From: Aphanothece hegewaldii CCALA 016
GTDB lineage: Bacteria > Cyanobacteriota > Cyanobacteriia > Cyanobacteriales > Microcystaceae
Length of the DNA: 64,000 bases
Assembly: GCF_003007785.1 (NCBI RefSeq)
Contig: NZ_PXOH01000019.1
Coordinates: forward strand, 1-64,000
Direction of reading: 5' to 3'
In this document: positions 9,937 to 18,031 of the stretch, in pieces
Position numbering within the stretch: the first letter of the stretch is position 1
Layout of the letters: each line of letters starts with the position of its first letter
Notes under the pieces: generated by a model
Databases searched by the model: none
Seen by the model: only the letters and a program-made list of their open reading frames with translations
What the model was told of the DNA's origin: nothing
Translations under genes and position numbers: made by a program

Positions 9937-11541
9937 ATGAAACTTAATAATAAATTGCTGATTTTTGGTTTATTTAATAGTCTCTTTTGGTTTGGAAATA
10001 TTGAAATAGCACTCGCTCAAAGTTATGAACTAGCTCCGACAACAAATCTAAATTGTCCTGTAGCCGAAAATAGCGAAACTTTCTTAGTAAAAAAAATAGA
10101 AATAGTTGGCAAGACTGTCTTACAAAAAGAAATATATGATCTGATTACACCCTATGAAAACCGTCAGTTAACCTTTGAAGAATTGCTATGTTTGCGGACA
10201 GAAATTACTCAACTGTATATTCAAAATGGTTACATTACATCGGGTGCATTCCTTCCAAATAATCAAGATATTACGAGCGGTATCGTTCAAATACAAGTCA
10301 TTGAAGGAGAAATCGAAAACGTCGAAATTAGTGGTTTAAGACGACTCAGACAAGGTTATATCCGTTCTCGTTTAGCTATTGGTATCGATAAACCTTTTAA
10401 TCAAAACGACTTACAAAGATCCTTAGAACTCTTACAACTCGATCCGCTTTTAGAACAAGTTAACGCAGAATTAACCGTTGGTAGCGCACCAGGACGAAAT
10501 ATCTTAAAATTACAACTAAAAGAAGCTCCCGCTTTCCATGCAGCGATCGAAGGGAATAACTACCGACCTCCGAGTATTGGTTCCGAACAAGGTACAATCT
10601 TTTTGGGTCATGATAACTTATTGGGATTTGGCGATCGCATTTCAGGCGAGTATTCCATTTCAGAAGGACTCAATCTTTACGATGTACGATACACCGTTCC
10701 AATCAACGCCTATGATGGAACCATCAGCGTTCGTTACTACAACAGTCAGACCGTAATTACCGAATCACTGTTTCGTGACTTAGATATTAGTAATACTGGC
10801 GAAACCTTTACCGTCGGAATTCGTCAACCCTTATATCGATCGCCACAAAATGAATGGGCTGTTGGATTAGACTTCGATCTAAGGCGTAGTCGCAGTACCC
10901 TAGAAGGTGAATCATTTTGTCTTTCCCTACCCTGTGAAAACGGTTCAACCAAACTATCAATATTACGTTTTTCCCAAGAATGGCTCAACCGTGATCCTAA
11001 CCGTATTATTGCGGCTCGTTCTCAATTTAATTTTGGCATAGCCGCTTTTGATGCAACAGAAATCGATATAGAACCCGATAGTCAATTTTTTAGCTGGTTA
11101 GGACAATTTCAATGGGTGCAAAGAATCACTTCAAGAGTTTTAGTCGTAGGTCGTGCTTATGCTCAACTCACACCCGATGCACTGCCCATTATTGAACAGT
11201 TTAGCATCGGTGGGATCGATACCGTTAGAGGCTATGTGCAGAACCAACTCGTAACCGATAATGCTCTTATCGCATCCTTAGAATTTCGTGTACCTTTAAC
11301 CCAAAATCCTAGTATTTTACAGCTAACCCCATTTTTTGAATTTGGTACAGGATGGAATAATTTATTACCCGATCCAGAAAACTCTACACTAGCAGGTATT
11401 GGCTTAGGTTTTCGTTGGTTCATTACTAATGGCTTAAGTATTCGTTTAGATTATGGTGTTCCTCTAATTCCTAAGTCAAATAAAGGCAATACTTTACAAG
11501 ACAATGGTTTTTATTTTTCCGTTCGTTATCAGCCATTTTAG
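9937..11541 (+). CDS. ShlB/FhaC/HecB-type outer-membrane transporter (TpsB)
   Basis: A 534-residue protein. It has a signal peptide (about 1-28), a POTRA-type region (FLVKKIEIVGKTVL through GIVQIQVIEGEIENVEISG, then a second unit to about residue 200), and a C-terminal 16-strand beta-barrel ending in an aromatic residue (SVRYQPF). The barrel motif IGGIDTVRGY (about 426-435) matches the conserved VRGY-type lid-lock motif of the family. It should recognise the TPS domains of the two upstream exoproteins and move them across the outer membrane. Only one transporter serves two substrates in this cluster. Confidence 0.9.
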   Translation: MKLNNKLLIFGLFNSLFWFGNIEIALAQSYELAPTTNLNCPVAENSETFLVKKIEIVGKTVLQKEIYDLITPYENRQLTFEELLCLRTEITQLYIQNGYITSGAFLPNNQDITSGIVQIQVIEGEIENVEISGLRRLRQGYIRSRLAIGIDKPFNQNDLQRSLELLQLDPLLEQVNAELTVGSAPGRNILKLQLKEAPAFHAAIEGNNYRPPSIGSEQGTIFLGHDNLLGFGDRISGEYSISEGLNLYDVRYTVPINAYDGTISVRYYNSQTVITESLFRDLDISNTGETFTVGIRQPLYRSPQNEWAVGLDFDLRRSRSTLEGESFCLSLPCENGSTKLSILRFSQEWLNRDPNRIIAARSQFNFGIAAFDATEIDIEPDSQFFSWLGQFQWVQRITSRVLVVGRAYAQLTPDALPIIEQFSIGGIDTVRGYVQNQLVTDNALIASLEFRVPLTQNPSILQLTPFFEFGTGWNNLLPDPENSTLAGIGLGFRWFITNGLSIRLDYGVPLIPKSNKGNTLQDNGFYFSVRYQPF

Positions 11542-11672
11542 CTAGTTTCTGCAATTTTTCATCAAGCGTAGGGGTGCGGTTTGGTACACTCATCAGTTAC
11601 CAGTCATCAGTATTTTGTTTCGTTGACTGATTAGTGTTTACTGTATAAGACCTCTAAGCGAATTAGCAAGGG

Positions 11673-11700
11673 TTGACGTTAGTATAAATTAAGTTATAAA
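11673..11700 (+). promoter_or_regulatory. Probable sigma-70 promoter for the MacA-like/permease operon
   Basis: TTGACG (11673-11678) and TATAAA (11695-11700) are separated by 16 bases, 14 bases before the ATG at 11715. The implied untranslated leader would be only about 7 bases and there is no Shine-Dalgarno-like stretch, so translation may be close to leaderless. Called by eye only. Confidence 0.5.
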
Positions 11701-11714
11701 AAATATATAACCTA

Positions 11715-13187
11715 ATGGCTTATACTGTGTTCGATAAATCTAATCGTCCTTTAGTGTGGATCGGTGGACTGGTAGCGACTGGTTTAACTGTACTAGGTGT
11801 GATGACTTACCGCATGGCACAAACTCCCTCACCCCTAGTCGAAATGGAAAAAATGACGATTCCTGCCCAACGGGAAACCCTAGCTGTCGAGATTGAAGCA
11901 AGCGGAAAAGTTCAACCGATCCAAAGTGTTAATATTAGCCCAAAAAATCCAGGCGTATTAAAAAGATTGTTAGTAGAACAGGGAATGCAGGTTAAACAAG
12001 GACAAACCATAGCCGTTATGGATAATATGGAAGTCTACGCCCAAGGTGTTCAAGCTGAAGCCAAATTTAAGGAAGCTTTAGCCAATCTAGAAGCCGCTAA
12101 ACGCAGAATTCCTGAAGAAATTCGTCAATATCAAACTCGTTTTGTACAAGCGCAAGCTCGTTTTAAGGAAATTGAATCTCAATATCAACGAGCGCAACAA
12201 CGCATACCTAAAGATGTCGATCAAGCAAACGCTCAAGTTCAAGCCGCACAATCTCGCTTCCGTTTAGCAGAAAATAGGGTTAAACGCAATGATGCACTGG
12301 TTAGAGAGGGTGCCATCTCACAAGATCAGTTTGATGAGGTTCTTAATGAATTTCTTAATGCTAAAGCCAATTTAGATGAAGCTATACAACGTTTAGCCCA
12401 AGTCAATAATACCGCTTCTCCAGAAGTCGAAGGGATTAAACAACAAGGAATGCAAGCACAAGCCGCGATCGCTGAAGCTAAATTCGTCCTCGATGAACGT
12501 GTCAAAACCCAAGCAACTGAAATAGCTCAACTAGAACAAGCCGCAGCAGGTGCTAGAGCAGAATTAGAGCGCATCAAAATTCAATACCGTGATACTGTTA
12601 TTACTGCACCCTTTGATGGCATCGTGACCCAAAAATACGCCACAGAAGGGGCATTTGTCACCCCCACTACAGCCGCATCGGAAACCGCTTCCGCTACTTC
12701 TAGCTCAATTATTGCCTTAGCTAGAGGGTTAGAAGTCGTCGCCAAAGTTCCTGAAGTCGATATTAGTCTATTACGCCCTAGACAACCCGTGAAAATCGTC
12801 GCGGATGCCTATCCTGATCAGGTTTTTCAAGGGCAAGTAATTCGTATTGCCCCAGAAGCGATCGTTGAGGAAAATGTCACATCTTTTGAAGTCACCATTG
12901 GTTTAGTCACCGGTTTAGACAAACTTTTATCTAGAATGAATGTAGATGTCACTTTTATTGGTCAACAAATTCCTGATGCTCTTGTTGTACCGACTGTTGC
13001 CATTGTGACTCAAGAAGGACAAACGGGTGTGATGGTTCCTGATGAAAAGAAAAAACCTGAATTTAAACCTGTGACGGTGGGTTTAGTATTGGATGATAAA
13101 ACTCAAATTCTATCTGGTGTCACTCCAGGAGAAAGAGTATTTATTGATTTGCCAGAAGATAAAGATAAAAAAGATAAAGATAAATAG
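11715..13187 (+). CDS. HlyD/MacA-family periplasmic adaptor of an efflux system
   Basis: A 490-residue membrane-fusion protein with one N-terminal membrane anchor (about 14-34) and a lipoyl/barrel-sandwich half (SVNISPKNPGVLKRLLVEQGMQ). A long alpha-helical hairpin rich in Gln/Ala/Glu (about 110-290) follows, then the second lipoyl half (DTVITAPFDGIVTQKYATEG) and beta-barrel/membrane-proximal domains. It should link an inner-membrane ABC transporter to an outer-membrane TolC-type channel. The permease gene starts 10 bases after its stop. The C-terminus is a Lys/Asp run (DKDKKDKDK). The substrate is unknown; similar proteins serve macrolide, heterocyst-glycolipid or peptide export. Confidence 0.85.
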   Translation: MAYTVFDKSNRPLVWIGGLVATGLTVLGVMTYRMAQTPSPLVEMEKMTIPAQRETLAVEIEASGKVQPIQSVNISPKNPGVLKRLLVEQGMQVKQGQTIAVMDNMEVYAQGVQAEAKFKEALANLEAAKRRIPEEIRQYQTRFVQAQARFKEIESQYQRAQQRIPKDVDQANAQVQAAQSRFRLAENRVKRNDALVREGAISQDQFDEVLNEFLNAKANLDEAIQRLAQVNNTASPEVEGIKQQGMQAQAAIAEAKFVLDERVKTQATEIAQLEQAAAGARAELERIKIQYRDTVITAPFDGIVTQKYATEGAFVTPTTAASETASATSSSIIALARGLEVVAKVPEVDISLLRPRQPVKIVADAYPDQVFQGQVIRIAPEAIVEENVTSFEVTIGLVTGLDKLLSRMNVDVTFIGQQIPDALVVPTVAIVTQEGQTGVMVPDEKKKPEFKPVTVGLVLDDKTQILSGVTPGERVFIDLPEDKDKKDKDK

Positions 13188-13197
13188 GTTTAAATTC

Positions 13198-14415
13198 ATG
13201 GATTTATTAGAAAGTTGTAAAATGGCGATCGCAACTTTAACCGCCAATAAAATGCGAAGTGGTTTGACCATGTTGGGTATTATTATTGGTAATGCTTCTG
13301 TGATTGCGATGATTGGCATTGGACAAGGCGCACAACAGTTAGCCTCTAAAGAGTTTAAGAATCTATCTCCTAATACATTATTCATTGTTCCAGGTTCACG
13401 AGAAGCTAGAAATGCTACTTTTGATCTCCCCAAAACTCTCGTTTTAGAAGATGCTAAAGCCATTGCTAAACAAGTTCCAAGTGTGATAGCTGTTGCACCC
13501 GAAATTAACCGCCGAGAATTAATTTCTTATCGCAATAAAACAACCGCAACTCAAGTGACTGGTGTTACACCCGATCATATGATTGTCCGTAGTTTTGAAG
13601 TTAATAAAGGTCGTTTTATTAATTCGATTGATGTCGATCGCAATAAAAGAGTTGTTGCTTTAGGATCAGAAGTAGCTAATCGCTTTTTTAAAGGACAAAA
13701 TCCCATTGGCCAACAAATTCGCATCAAAGATATTAGTTTTGAAATCGTTGGGGTGATGGCAGAAAAAGGCTCAATGTTAGGCACAAATCAGGATGATTCT
13801 GTGTTTATTCCTTTGACTACAATGGCTTATCAATTAGTGGGTAAAACATCTCCTTATGGAATAGAATTAACTTGGATTAATGTAGCTGCAAAAGATGAAG
13901 AAACTGTACGAGCAGCCAAGTTTCAGATTGAAAATTTACTAAGATTGCGTCATAAAATTGTCGATGAAGATGATTTTGGTGTAGAAAGTCCGAAACAACT
14001 TTTAGAGATTTTTTATAAGATTACCAATGGTCTAACTATTATGTTAGCTTCGATTGCGGGGATTTCTCTATTAGTTGGAGGAATTGGCGTAATGAATATT
14101 ATGTTAGTCTCAGTAGCCGAACGAACTCAAGAAATCGGTTTAAGAAAAGCAATAGGGGCGAAAGAACAAGATATTTTAGCTCAGTTTTTGATTGAAGCCG
14201 TCATTGTCTCTGCTGCTGGTGGTACGATCGGTATTATTTTAGGTGTTGGTAGTGTTTATCTCATCGGTGCAATTTCTCCTCTAACGGCTACCATTTCCCC
14301 CTATGCTATCCTTTTAGCGTTAGGTGTTTCGAGTAGTATTGGTTTGTTTTTTGGTGTAATTCCTGCACAACGCGCCGCCAAATTAGATCCCATTGTAGCT
14401 TTAAGGAGTATTTAA
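13198..14415 (+). CDS. MacB/FtsX-type ABC transporter permease
   Basis: A 405-residue protein with the MacB_PCD-FtsX layout: one N-terminal transmembrane helix (MRSGLTMLGIIIGNASVIAMIGIG), a large periplasmic domain (about 50-270), then three C-terminal transmembrane helices with GGIGVMNIMLVSVAERTQEIG and RKAIGAK, and a final PAQRAAKLDPIVALR. The ATG at 13198 matches the family start; an upstream in-frame extension would lie inside the adaptor gene. No ATP-binding subunit is encoded next to it, which is unusual, so the ATPase must come from elsewhere. Confidence 0.87.
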   Translation: MDLLESCKMAIATLTANKMRSGLTMLGIIIGNASVIAMIGIGQGAQQLASKEFKNLSPNTLFIVPGSREARNATFDLPKTLVLEDAKAIAKQVPSVIAVAPEINRRELISYRNKTTATQVTGVTPDHMIVRSFEVNKGRFINSIDVDRNKRVVALGSEVANRFFKGQNPIGQQIRIKDISFEIVGVMAEKGSMLGTNQDDSVFIPLTTMAYQLVGKTSPYGIELTWINVAAKDEETVRAAKFQIENLLRLRHKIVDEDDFGVESPKQLLEIFYKITNGLTIMLASIAGISLLVGGIGVMNIMLVSVAERTQEIGLRKAIGAKEQDILAQFLIEAVIVSAAGGTIGIILGVGSVYLIGAISPLTATISPYAILLALGVSSSIGLFFGVIPAQRAAKLDPIVALRSI

Positions 14416-14560
14416 TATATTCATGCTTGACAATTTTACGGAACCAAATTAATATAGTACAAATACACTAAAATAGTAGTGAAATTCTCCGTAGTTCTTG
14501 TGGTAATAACTGTGTAAGCTAGTGTATAGGAGCATCCTCAAGCTAAAGGAGGTAGTTACA

Positions 14561-15013
14561 ATGTTATCGTGTTTTAACGTAGCTGATTACTTTATTCGGT
14601 TAGCGAATGAAACAGGCTCTTTTGTCAGTAATCTAAAACTTCAAAAACTTGTTTACTATGCCCAAGCTTGGCATCTTGCTCTTTATGACGTTCCTCTGTT
14701 TGAAGAGGATTTTCAAGCATGGATACATGGGCCTGTCATACCTACGTTATATCAAAAGTATCGAGTTTTTGGATGGCGACCGATTACAGAAGATGTTAAC
14801 CCCATATTACCAGAAGCAATTCAAGATTTTCTTAATGAGGTTGCCCAAGAATACTTTGCCTGTGATGCTTATGAACTTGAACAGATGACTCACGCCGAAA
14901 CTCCTTGGAATAGGGCTAGAGGAGATCTCCCACCCGATGCACATTCTAACGCAGTAATCAAAAAAGAATGGATGAAGGAGTATTACGGGTCTCGTGTCGA
15001 AAAACAGGATTAA
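14561..15013 (+). CDS. Panacea (DUF4065)-domain antitoxin-like protein
   Basis: A 150-residue protein with the Panacea/SocA-like signature: NVADYFIRLANETG, SNLKLQKLVYYAQAWHLAL, a central FQAWIHGPVIPTLYQKYR and ETPWNRARGDLPP. The ATG at 14561 is preceded by AAAGGAGGT at good spacing, better than the GTG at 14522. Panacea domains are known as general antitoxin modules that neutralise varied neighbouring toxins. The next reading frame (14994) overlaps its 3' end by 20 bases, as in a TA operon, but appears interrupted (see the following two entries). Confidence 0.83.
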   Translation: MLSCFNVADYFIRLANETGSFVSNLKLQKLVYYAQAWHLALYDVPLFEEDFQAWIHGPVIPTLYQKYRVFGWRPITEDVNPILPEAIQDFLNEVAQEYFACDAYELEQMTHAETPWNRARGDLPPDAHSNAVIKKEWMKEYYGSRVEKQD

Positions 15014-15125
15014 AAAAACTAATATTGCAAAAGATAGCAAATTAGGGATTAAACCGACGAAGCTAAAGCCATCTCAAGGCCTCAGCTTTTCTTTTAAGTA
15101 TTGTAAAGATTTAACAATAATGTAG
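14994..15125 (+). pseudogene. Candidate 5' fragment of the Panacea-associated toxin gene
   Basis: A frame opening with GTG at 14994, inside the antitoxin gene, encodes 43 residues. It is Lys-rich at first, then LKPSQGLSFSFKYCKD, and ends at a TAG (15123-15125). The overlap with the antitoxin suggests coupled translation. The last residues look like the start of a domain that seems to resume at about 15440 in the frame at 15331 (DNHSKF...YWLTLLERLK). I infer one gene split by about 325 bases of inserted or rearranged DNA. I found no clear inverted repeats or target duplication at the edges, so this stays tentative. Confidence 0.4.
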
Positions 15126-15330
15126 TCAAATGGCAGCAAATCTCCTAAAATCTTAATAGCACATTAACAAAAGAATAATTAACTTTAAAACTAGAAGGTT
15201 GTCAACCAAGAAAATGTTAACTAATTTTAACCTTAACTATTTAAGCGGTTGACGTAAAAGTTTTAGCTTTAAACTCTCTCGTCGTACAAATTAAAGTAGT
15301 CGAGAAGGCACTCTAATTCTAGTAGTTAGA

Positions 15331-15759
15331 TTGGGACTCGATATTAGGCGCGTAGTTCGTCCATTAGAGGTAAAAGTCTATAAAGCTAATTTTAAACTCA
15401 ATGCAATATTTGCGTACAGAATTAGTAACTATTATCAGGATAATCACAGCAAGTTTACCTGTACTGAAAAAGAAGCTGTTTATTGGCTGACCCTTCTTGA
15501 GCGGTTAAAAGCTTTATCCAGCTTAACGGCTCAAGAGTTGCTAGTCAATCGTAGTAGTACTCTTAGATGTCATCCTATCAATTGGGAGGATACCAGCGAA
15601 AATGGATTCGGTTTGCCAAATGAAGAGCAATTAGTTGATACACCTTATCAGTTCTCCCTCTCCTCTAATGAGCATGGTAGAGTTCATGGTTTTTTTATTG
15701 ATGATGTTTTCTACATTGTTTGGTTAGATCCACAGCATTTACTTTATCCAGAAAAATAA
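15331..15759 (+). CDS. Hypothetical protein, possible toxin (or its 3' part) paired with the Panacea protein
   Basis: An open frame of 142 residues from a TTG with only a weak ribosome site. The C-terminal 100 residues look like a genuine domain: YWLTLLERLKALSSLTAQEL, then TLRCHPINW, then NEHGRVHGFFIDDVFYIVWLDPQH near the end. The terminal beta-rich segment with Arg/His/Asp resembles small RNase-type toxins in shape, but I cannot assign a family. The first 35 residues look unlike coding sequence conserved with the rest and may come from the interruption at 15111-15437. Without that interruption the frame would join the fragment at 14994. Confidence 0.5.
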   Translation: MGLDIRRVVRPLEVKVYKANFKLNAIFAYRISNYYQDNHSKFTCTEKEAVYWLTLLERLKALSSLTAQELLVNRSSTLRCHPINWEDTSENGFGLPNEEQLVDTPYQFSLSSNEHGRVHGFFIDDVFYIVWLDPQHLLYPEK

Positions 15760-15836
15760 AAAACATTAATTATCTCAACGATCGTTTATCCTAGAAGAAG
15801 AGATAACTTTACATAACTTTACATATTCCTTCCTCT

Positions 15837-16703
15837 ATGGATTGTATTATTAATCGTCGAGCGCAGTTTTCTGCAAGTCATCGATATTGGTTGCCCGAAC
15901 TTGATGAGGCAGAAAATCAACGGCTTTTTGGGGCGGGTAGTCGTTTTCCAGGTCATGGACACAATTACGTTTTGTATGTGTCGATCGCAGGTAAATTAGA
16001 TCAATATGGCATGGTGGAAAATCTGTCCTATGTCAAGCAAGTGATCAAAAAAGAAATTACTAGCCAACTCGATTATGCTTATTTAAATGATGTTTGGCCA
16101 GAATTTAGCGAAACTTTACCCAGTACAGAAAATATCGCACGGATTATTTGGCAACGGTTAGCCCCTCATTTACCTATTGTTAATATTCAACTTTTTGAAC
16201 ATCCAGAACTTTTTGCCGATTATCAAGGAAATAATATGGAAGCATCTTTAACAGTTAAAACGCATTTTAGTGCCGCACATCGTCTCGCTTTACCTGAATT
16301 AAGTCTAGAAGAAAATACAGAAATTTACGGTAAATGTGCTAGAACAAATGGTCATGGTCATAATTATCATCTAGAAGTGTCTGTTGTTGGTGAAATTGAT
16401 TCTCGTACAGGGATGATTGTTGATTTAGGTGATTTACAAAAAATTATTAATGATTATGTGGTTGAACCTTTCGATCACACTTTTTTAAATAAAGATGTTC
16501 CTTATTTTACTCAAACCGTTCCAACGGCTGAAAATATTGCTTTCTACATTGCCCAATTATTACAACAACCCATTAAAGAAATTGGTGCAGAATTGGATAA
16601 AGTTAAACTCATTGAAAGTCCGAATAATTCTTGTGAAATTTTTTGCCGCAAATCAACCAGACAACTAAATAGTTTACAAAGAGAAGCGGTTTTAGTTGGT
16701 TAG
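15837..16703 (+). CDS. Tandem-domain 6-pyruvoyl/6-carboxy-tetrahydropterin synthase family protein
   Basis: 288 residues formed by two PTPS/QueD-type domains. Domain 1 (about 1-125) has FSASHRYWLPEL and PGHGHNY; domain 2 (about 135-280) has FSAAHRLALPEL and NGHGHNY. These histidines are the family's zinc ligands. The catalytic Cys upstream of the second zinc motif is present in domain 2 (GKCARTNGHGHNY) but is Gly/Ser in domain 1 (GAGSRFPGHGHNY), so domain 1 may bind zinc and substrate without normal catalysis. The usual family length is about 120-145 residues. A separate single-domain QueD is encoded at 57064, so this protein probably serves another pterin route. The substrate is unknown. Confidence 0.85.
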   Translation: MDCIINRRAQFSASHRYWLPELDEAENQRLFGAGSRFPGHGHNYVLYVSIAGKLDQYGMVENLSYVKQVIKKEITSQLDYAYLNDVWPEFSETLPSTENIARIIWQRLAPHLPIVNIQLFEHPELFADYQGNNMEASLTVKTHFSAAHRLALPELSLEENTEIYGKCARTNGHGHNYHLEVSVVGEIDSRTGMIVDLGDLQKIINDYVVEPFDHTFLNKDVPYFTQTVPTAENIAFYIAQLLQQPIKEIGAELDKVKLIESPNNSCEIFCRKSTRQLNSLQREAVLVG

Positions 16704-16728
16704 AATATTAGGGTTTATTGTTTAATCT

Positions 16729-16751
16729 GTAGGGGCTTGGTTTTCAATCCC
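16729..16751. repeat. Dispersed GTAGGGG-type hairpin repeat (imperfect copy)
   Basis: A degenerate member of the GTAGGGGTTTGG-n-CCAAACCC family seen at 42429 and 44587. It lies just after the tandem pterin synthase gene. Here the arms are diverged (GTAGGGGCTTGG, CAATCCC). Confidence 0.5.
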
Positions 16752-16801
16752 AACCCATAACAAAAATAAGCGGTTTTCTAAGGGTAGAAAGAGCAAAACC
16801 C

Positions 16802-16893
16802 CTACACCAATAACAATGATTTACTCAGGGTTTGGAAACCAAAACCTCTACACCAATAACAATGATTTACTCAGGGTTTGGAAACCAAAACCC
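16802..16893. repeat. Two tandem copies of a 46-bp unit containing a GGGTTTGG/CCAAAACC hairpin
   Basis: The unit beginning CTACACCAATAACAATGA is present at 16802-16847 and again at 16848-16893, almost identical. Each copy carries CAGGGTTTGGAAACC, related to the dispersed GTAGGGG hairpin in reverse orientation. The array fills the gap between the pterin synthase gene and the convergent glycosyltransferase gene. Confidence 0.8.
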
Positions 16894-16915
16894 CAAGTTT
16901 TTTTGATATTTAATA

Positions 16916-17899
16916 TTAATTAATTCTAACTTGTTCTGTATAATCTTTCGGTCGTATTTTGCGAAATAAATCAAAAATCATTCGACGAACTTTTACGGGA
17001 AAATAAGATAAAAATAGTCCAAAATTAGTCTTTTGCGAAGTCCCCAACATTTCCGAAGATTTTTCTAATAATCTTCTTCCTTCTTCCGTGTCTCCCTTTT
17101 CAATCAATTTGAATCCTAAAGATTGTTGAGTAATTGCTAACTTTTTCAAACGTTCTTGTTCTAATTTTTCATCAGTAAAATGATAGCTATTGATACAAAA
17201 ATTTTTTGCTTTTAAAAAATGAATACCTTGTTTGAGGCTAGTTTGTCCACCATGAAAGCGATACTCCATTAAATATTCGGGTAAAAAATAACCCTGTTTG
17301 CCTGCAATAGCTAATCTAACTAATAAATCAAAATCTTCACAACCATCAGCCTGCGGACGCATATAATCTACGTCTTTTAGACATTCTCGACGAAACAAAG
17401 TTGAGCCAACTTGTAAACTTTGATGAGAAAAAGTTTGCCAGAGTAAATCAGGTATTAACCCATTTTGTAATTGAGATTTTCCCCATTTTAATGAATTTTC
17501 TTGGGTCGCTGATTCGACTTTTTCGCTATTTTTATTAATAATCCAGTGATTCGTACAAACAAAATCGATTTGAGGATGATTATCGAGAATATTAACAGTT
17601 TTTTCCAGAAATTCGGGTGTTAAACCATCATCATCATCGAATTTAATAAAATAATCTCCCGTCGCAGCATCAAAACCCGATCGCATATTACGACTTCTGC
17701 CGATATTCTGGGGATGACGGATATAATTAATACGTGGCTCATTATAAGAGTTCACCACTTCGGCTGTATTATCGGTTGAACCATCATCACAGATAATCAG
17801 TTCAAAATCAGTATAAGTTTGATTTAAAACACTAAAAATCGAATATCTTAAATAATGAGAACGATTATAAGTAGGAATACAAATTGAGACTTTAGGCAT
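16916..17899 (-). CDS. Family 2 glycosyltransferase
   Basis: 327 residues with a GT-A fold: VSICIPTYNRSHYLRYSIFSVL at the N-terminus, IICDDGSTDNT, and KFDDDDGLTP as the metal-binding DxD region. A QADGCEDFDLLVRLA segment follows, the usual acceptor-side ED motif, and then a helical tail. It should transfer a sugar from a nucleotide sugar in polysaccharide or glycolipid synthesis. I chose the ATG at 17899 since MPKVSICIP is the standard family start; an upstream start would add a 30-residue charged extension. It is divergent from the glycosyltransferase at 18032. Confidence 0.86.
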   Translation of the reverse strand: MPKVSICIPTYNRSHYLRYSIFSVLNQTYTDFELIICDDGSTDNTAEVVNSYNEPRINYIRHPQNIGRSRNMRSGFDAATGDYFIKFDDDDGLTPEFLEKTVNILDNHPQIDFVCTNHWIINKNSEKVESATQENSLKWGKSQLQNGLIPDLLWQTFSHQSLQVGSTLFRRECLKDVDYMRPQADGCEDFDLLVRLAIAGKQGYFLPEYLMEYRFHGGQTSLKQGIHFLKAKNFCINSYHFTDEKLEQERLKKLAITQQSLGFKLIEKGDTEEGRRLLEKSSEMLGTSQKTNFGLFLSYFPVKVRRMIFDLFRKIRPKDYTEQVRIN

Positions 17900-18031
17900 A
17901 TACTGGATCACATCGCATTCACAGTCCCTATCTTCTATTGTCGATTCGATTTTGTCAATCTGCAACGCTATAAACAAGTTTTGCGTCAAACATACGATAA
18001 ATTAACTAATTAAATAGCTTTCATCTGATAA

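Noticed and set aside
13110..13463. 117-codon minus-strand frame over the adaptor/permease junction
   Set aside because: It is antisense to two well-supported genes and has a low-complexity Phe/Ile-rich end.
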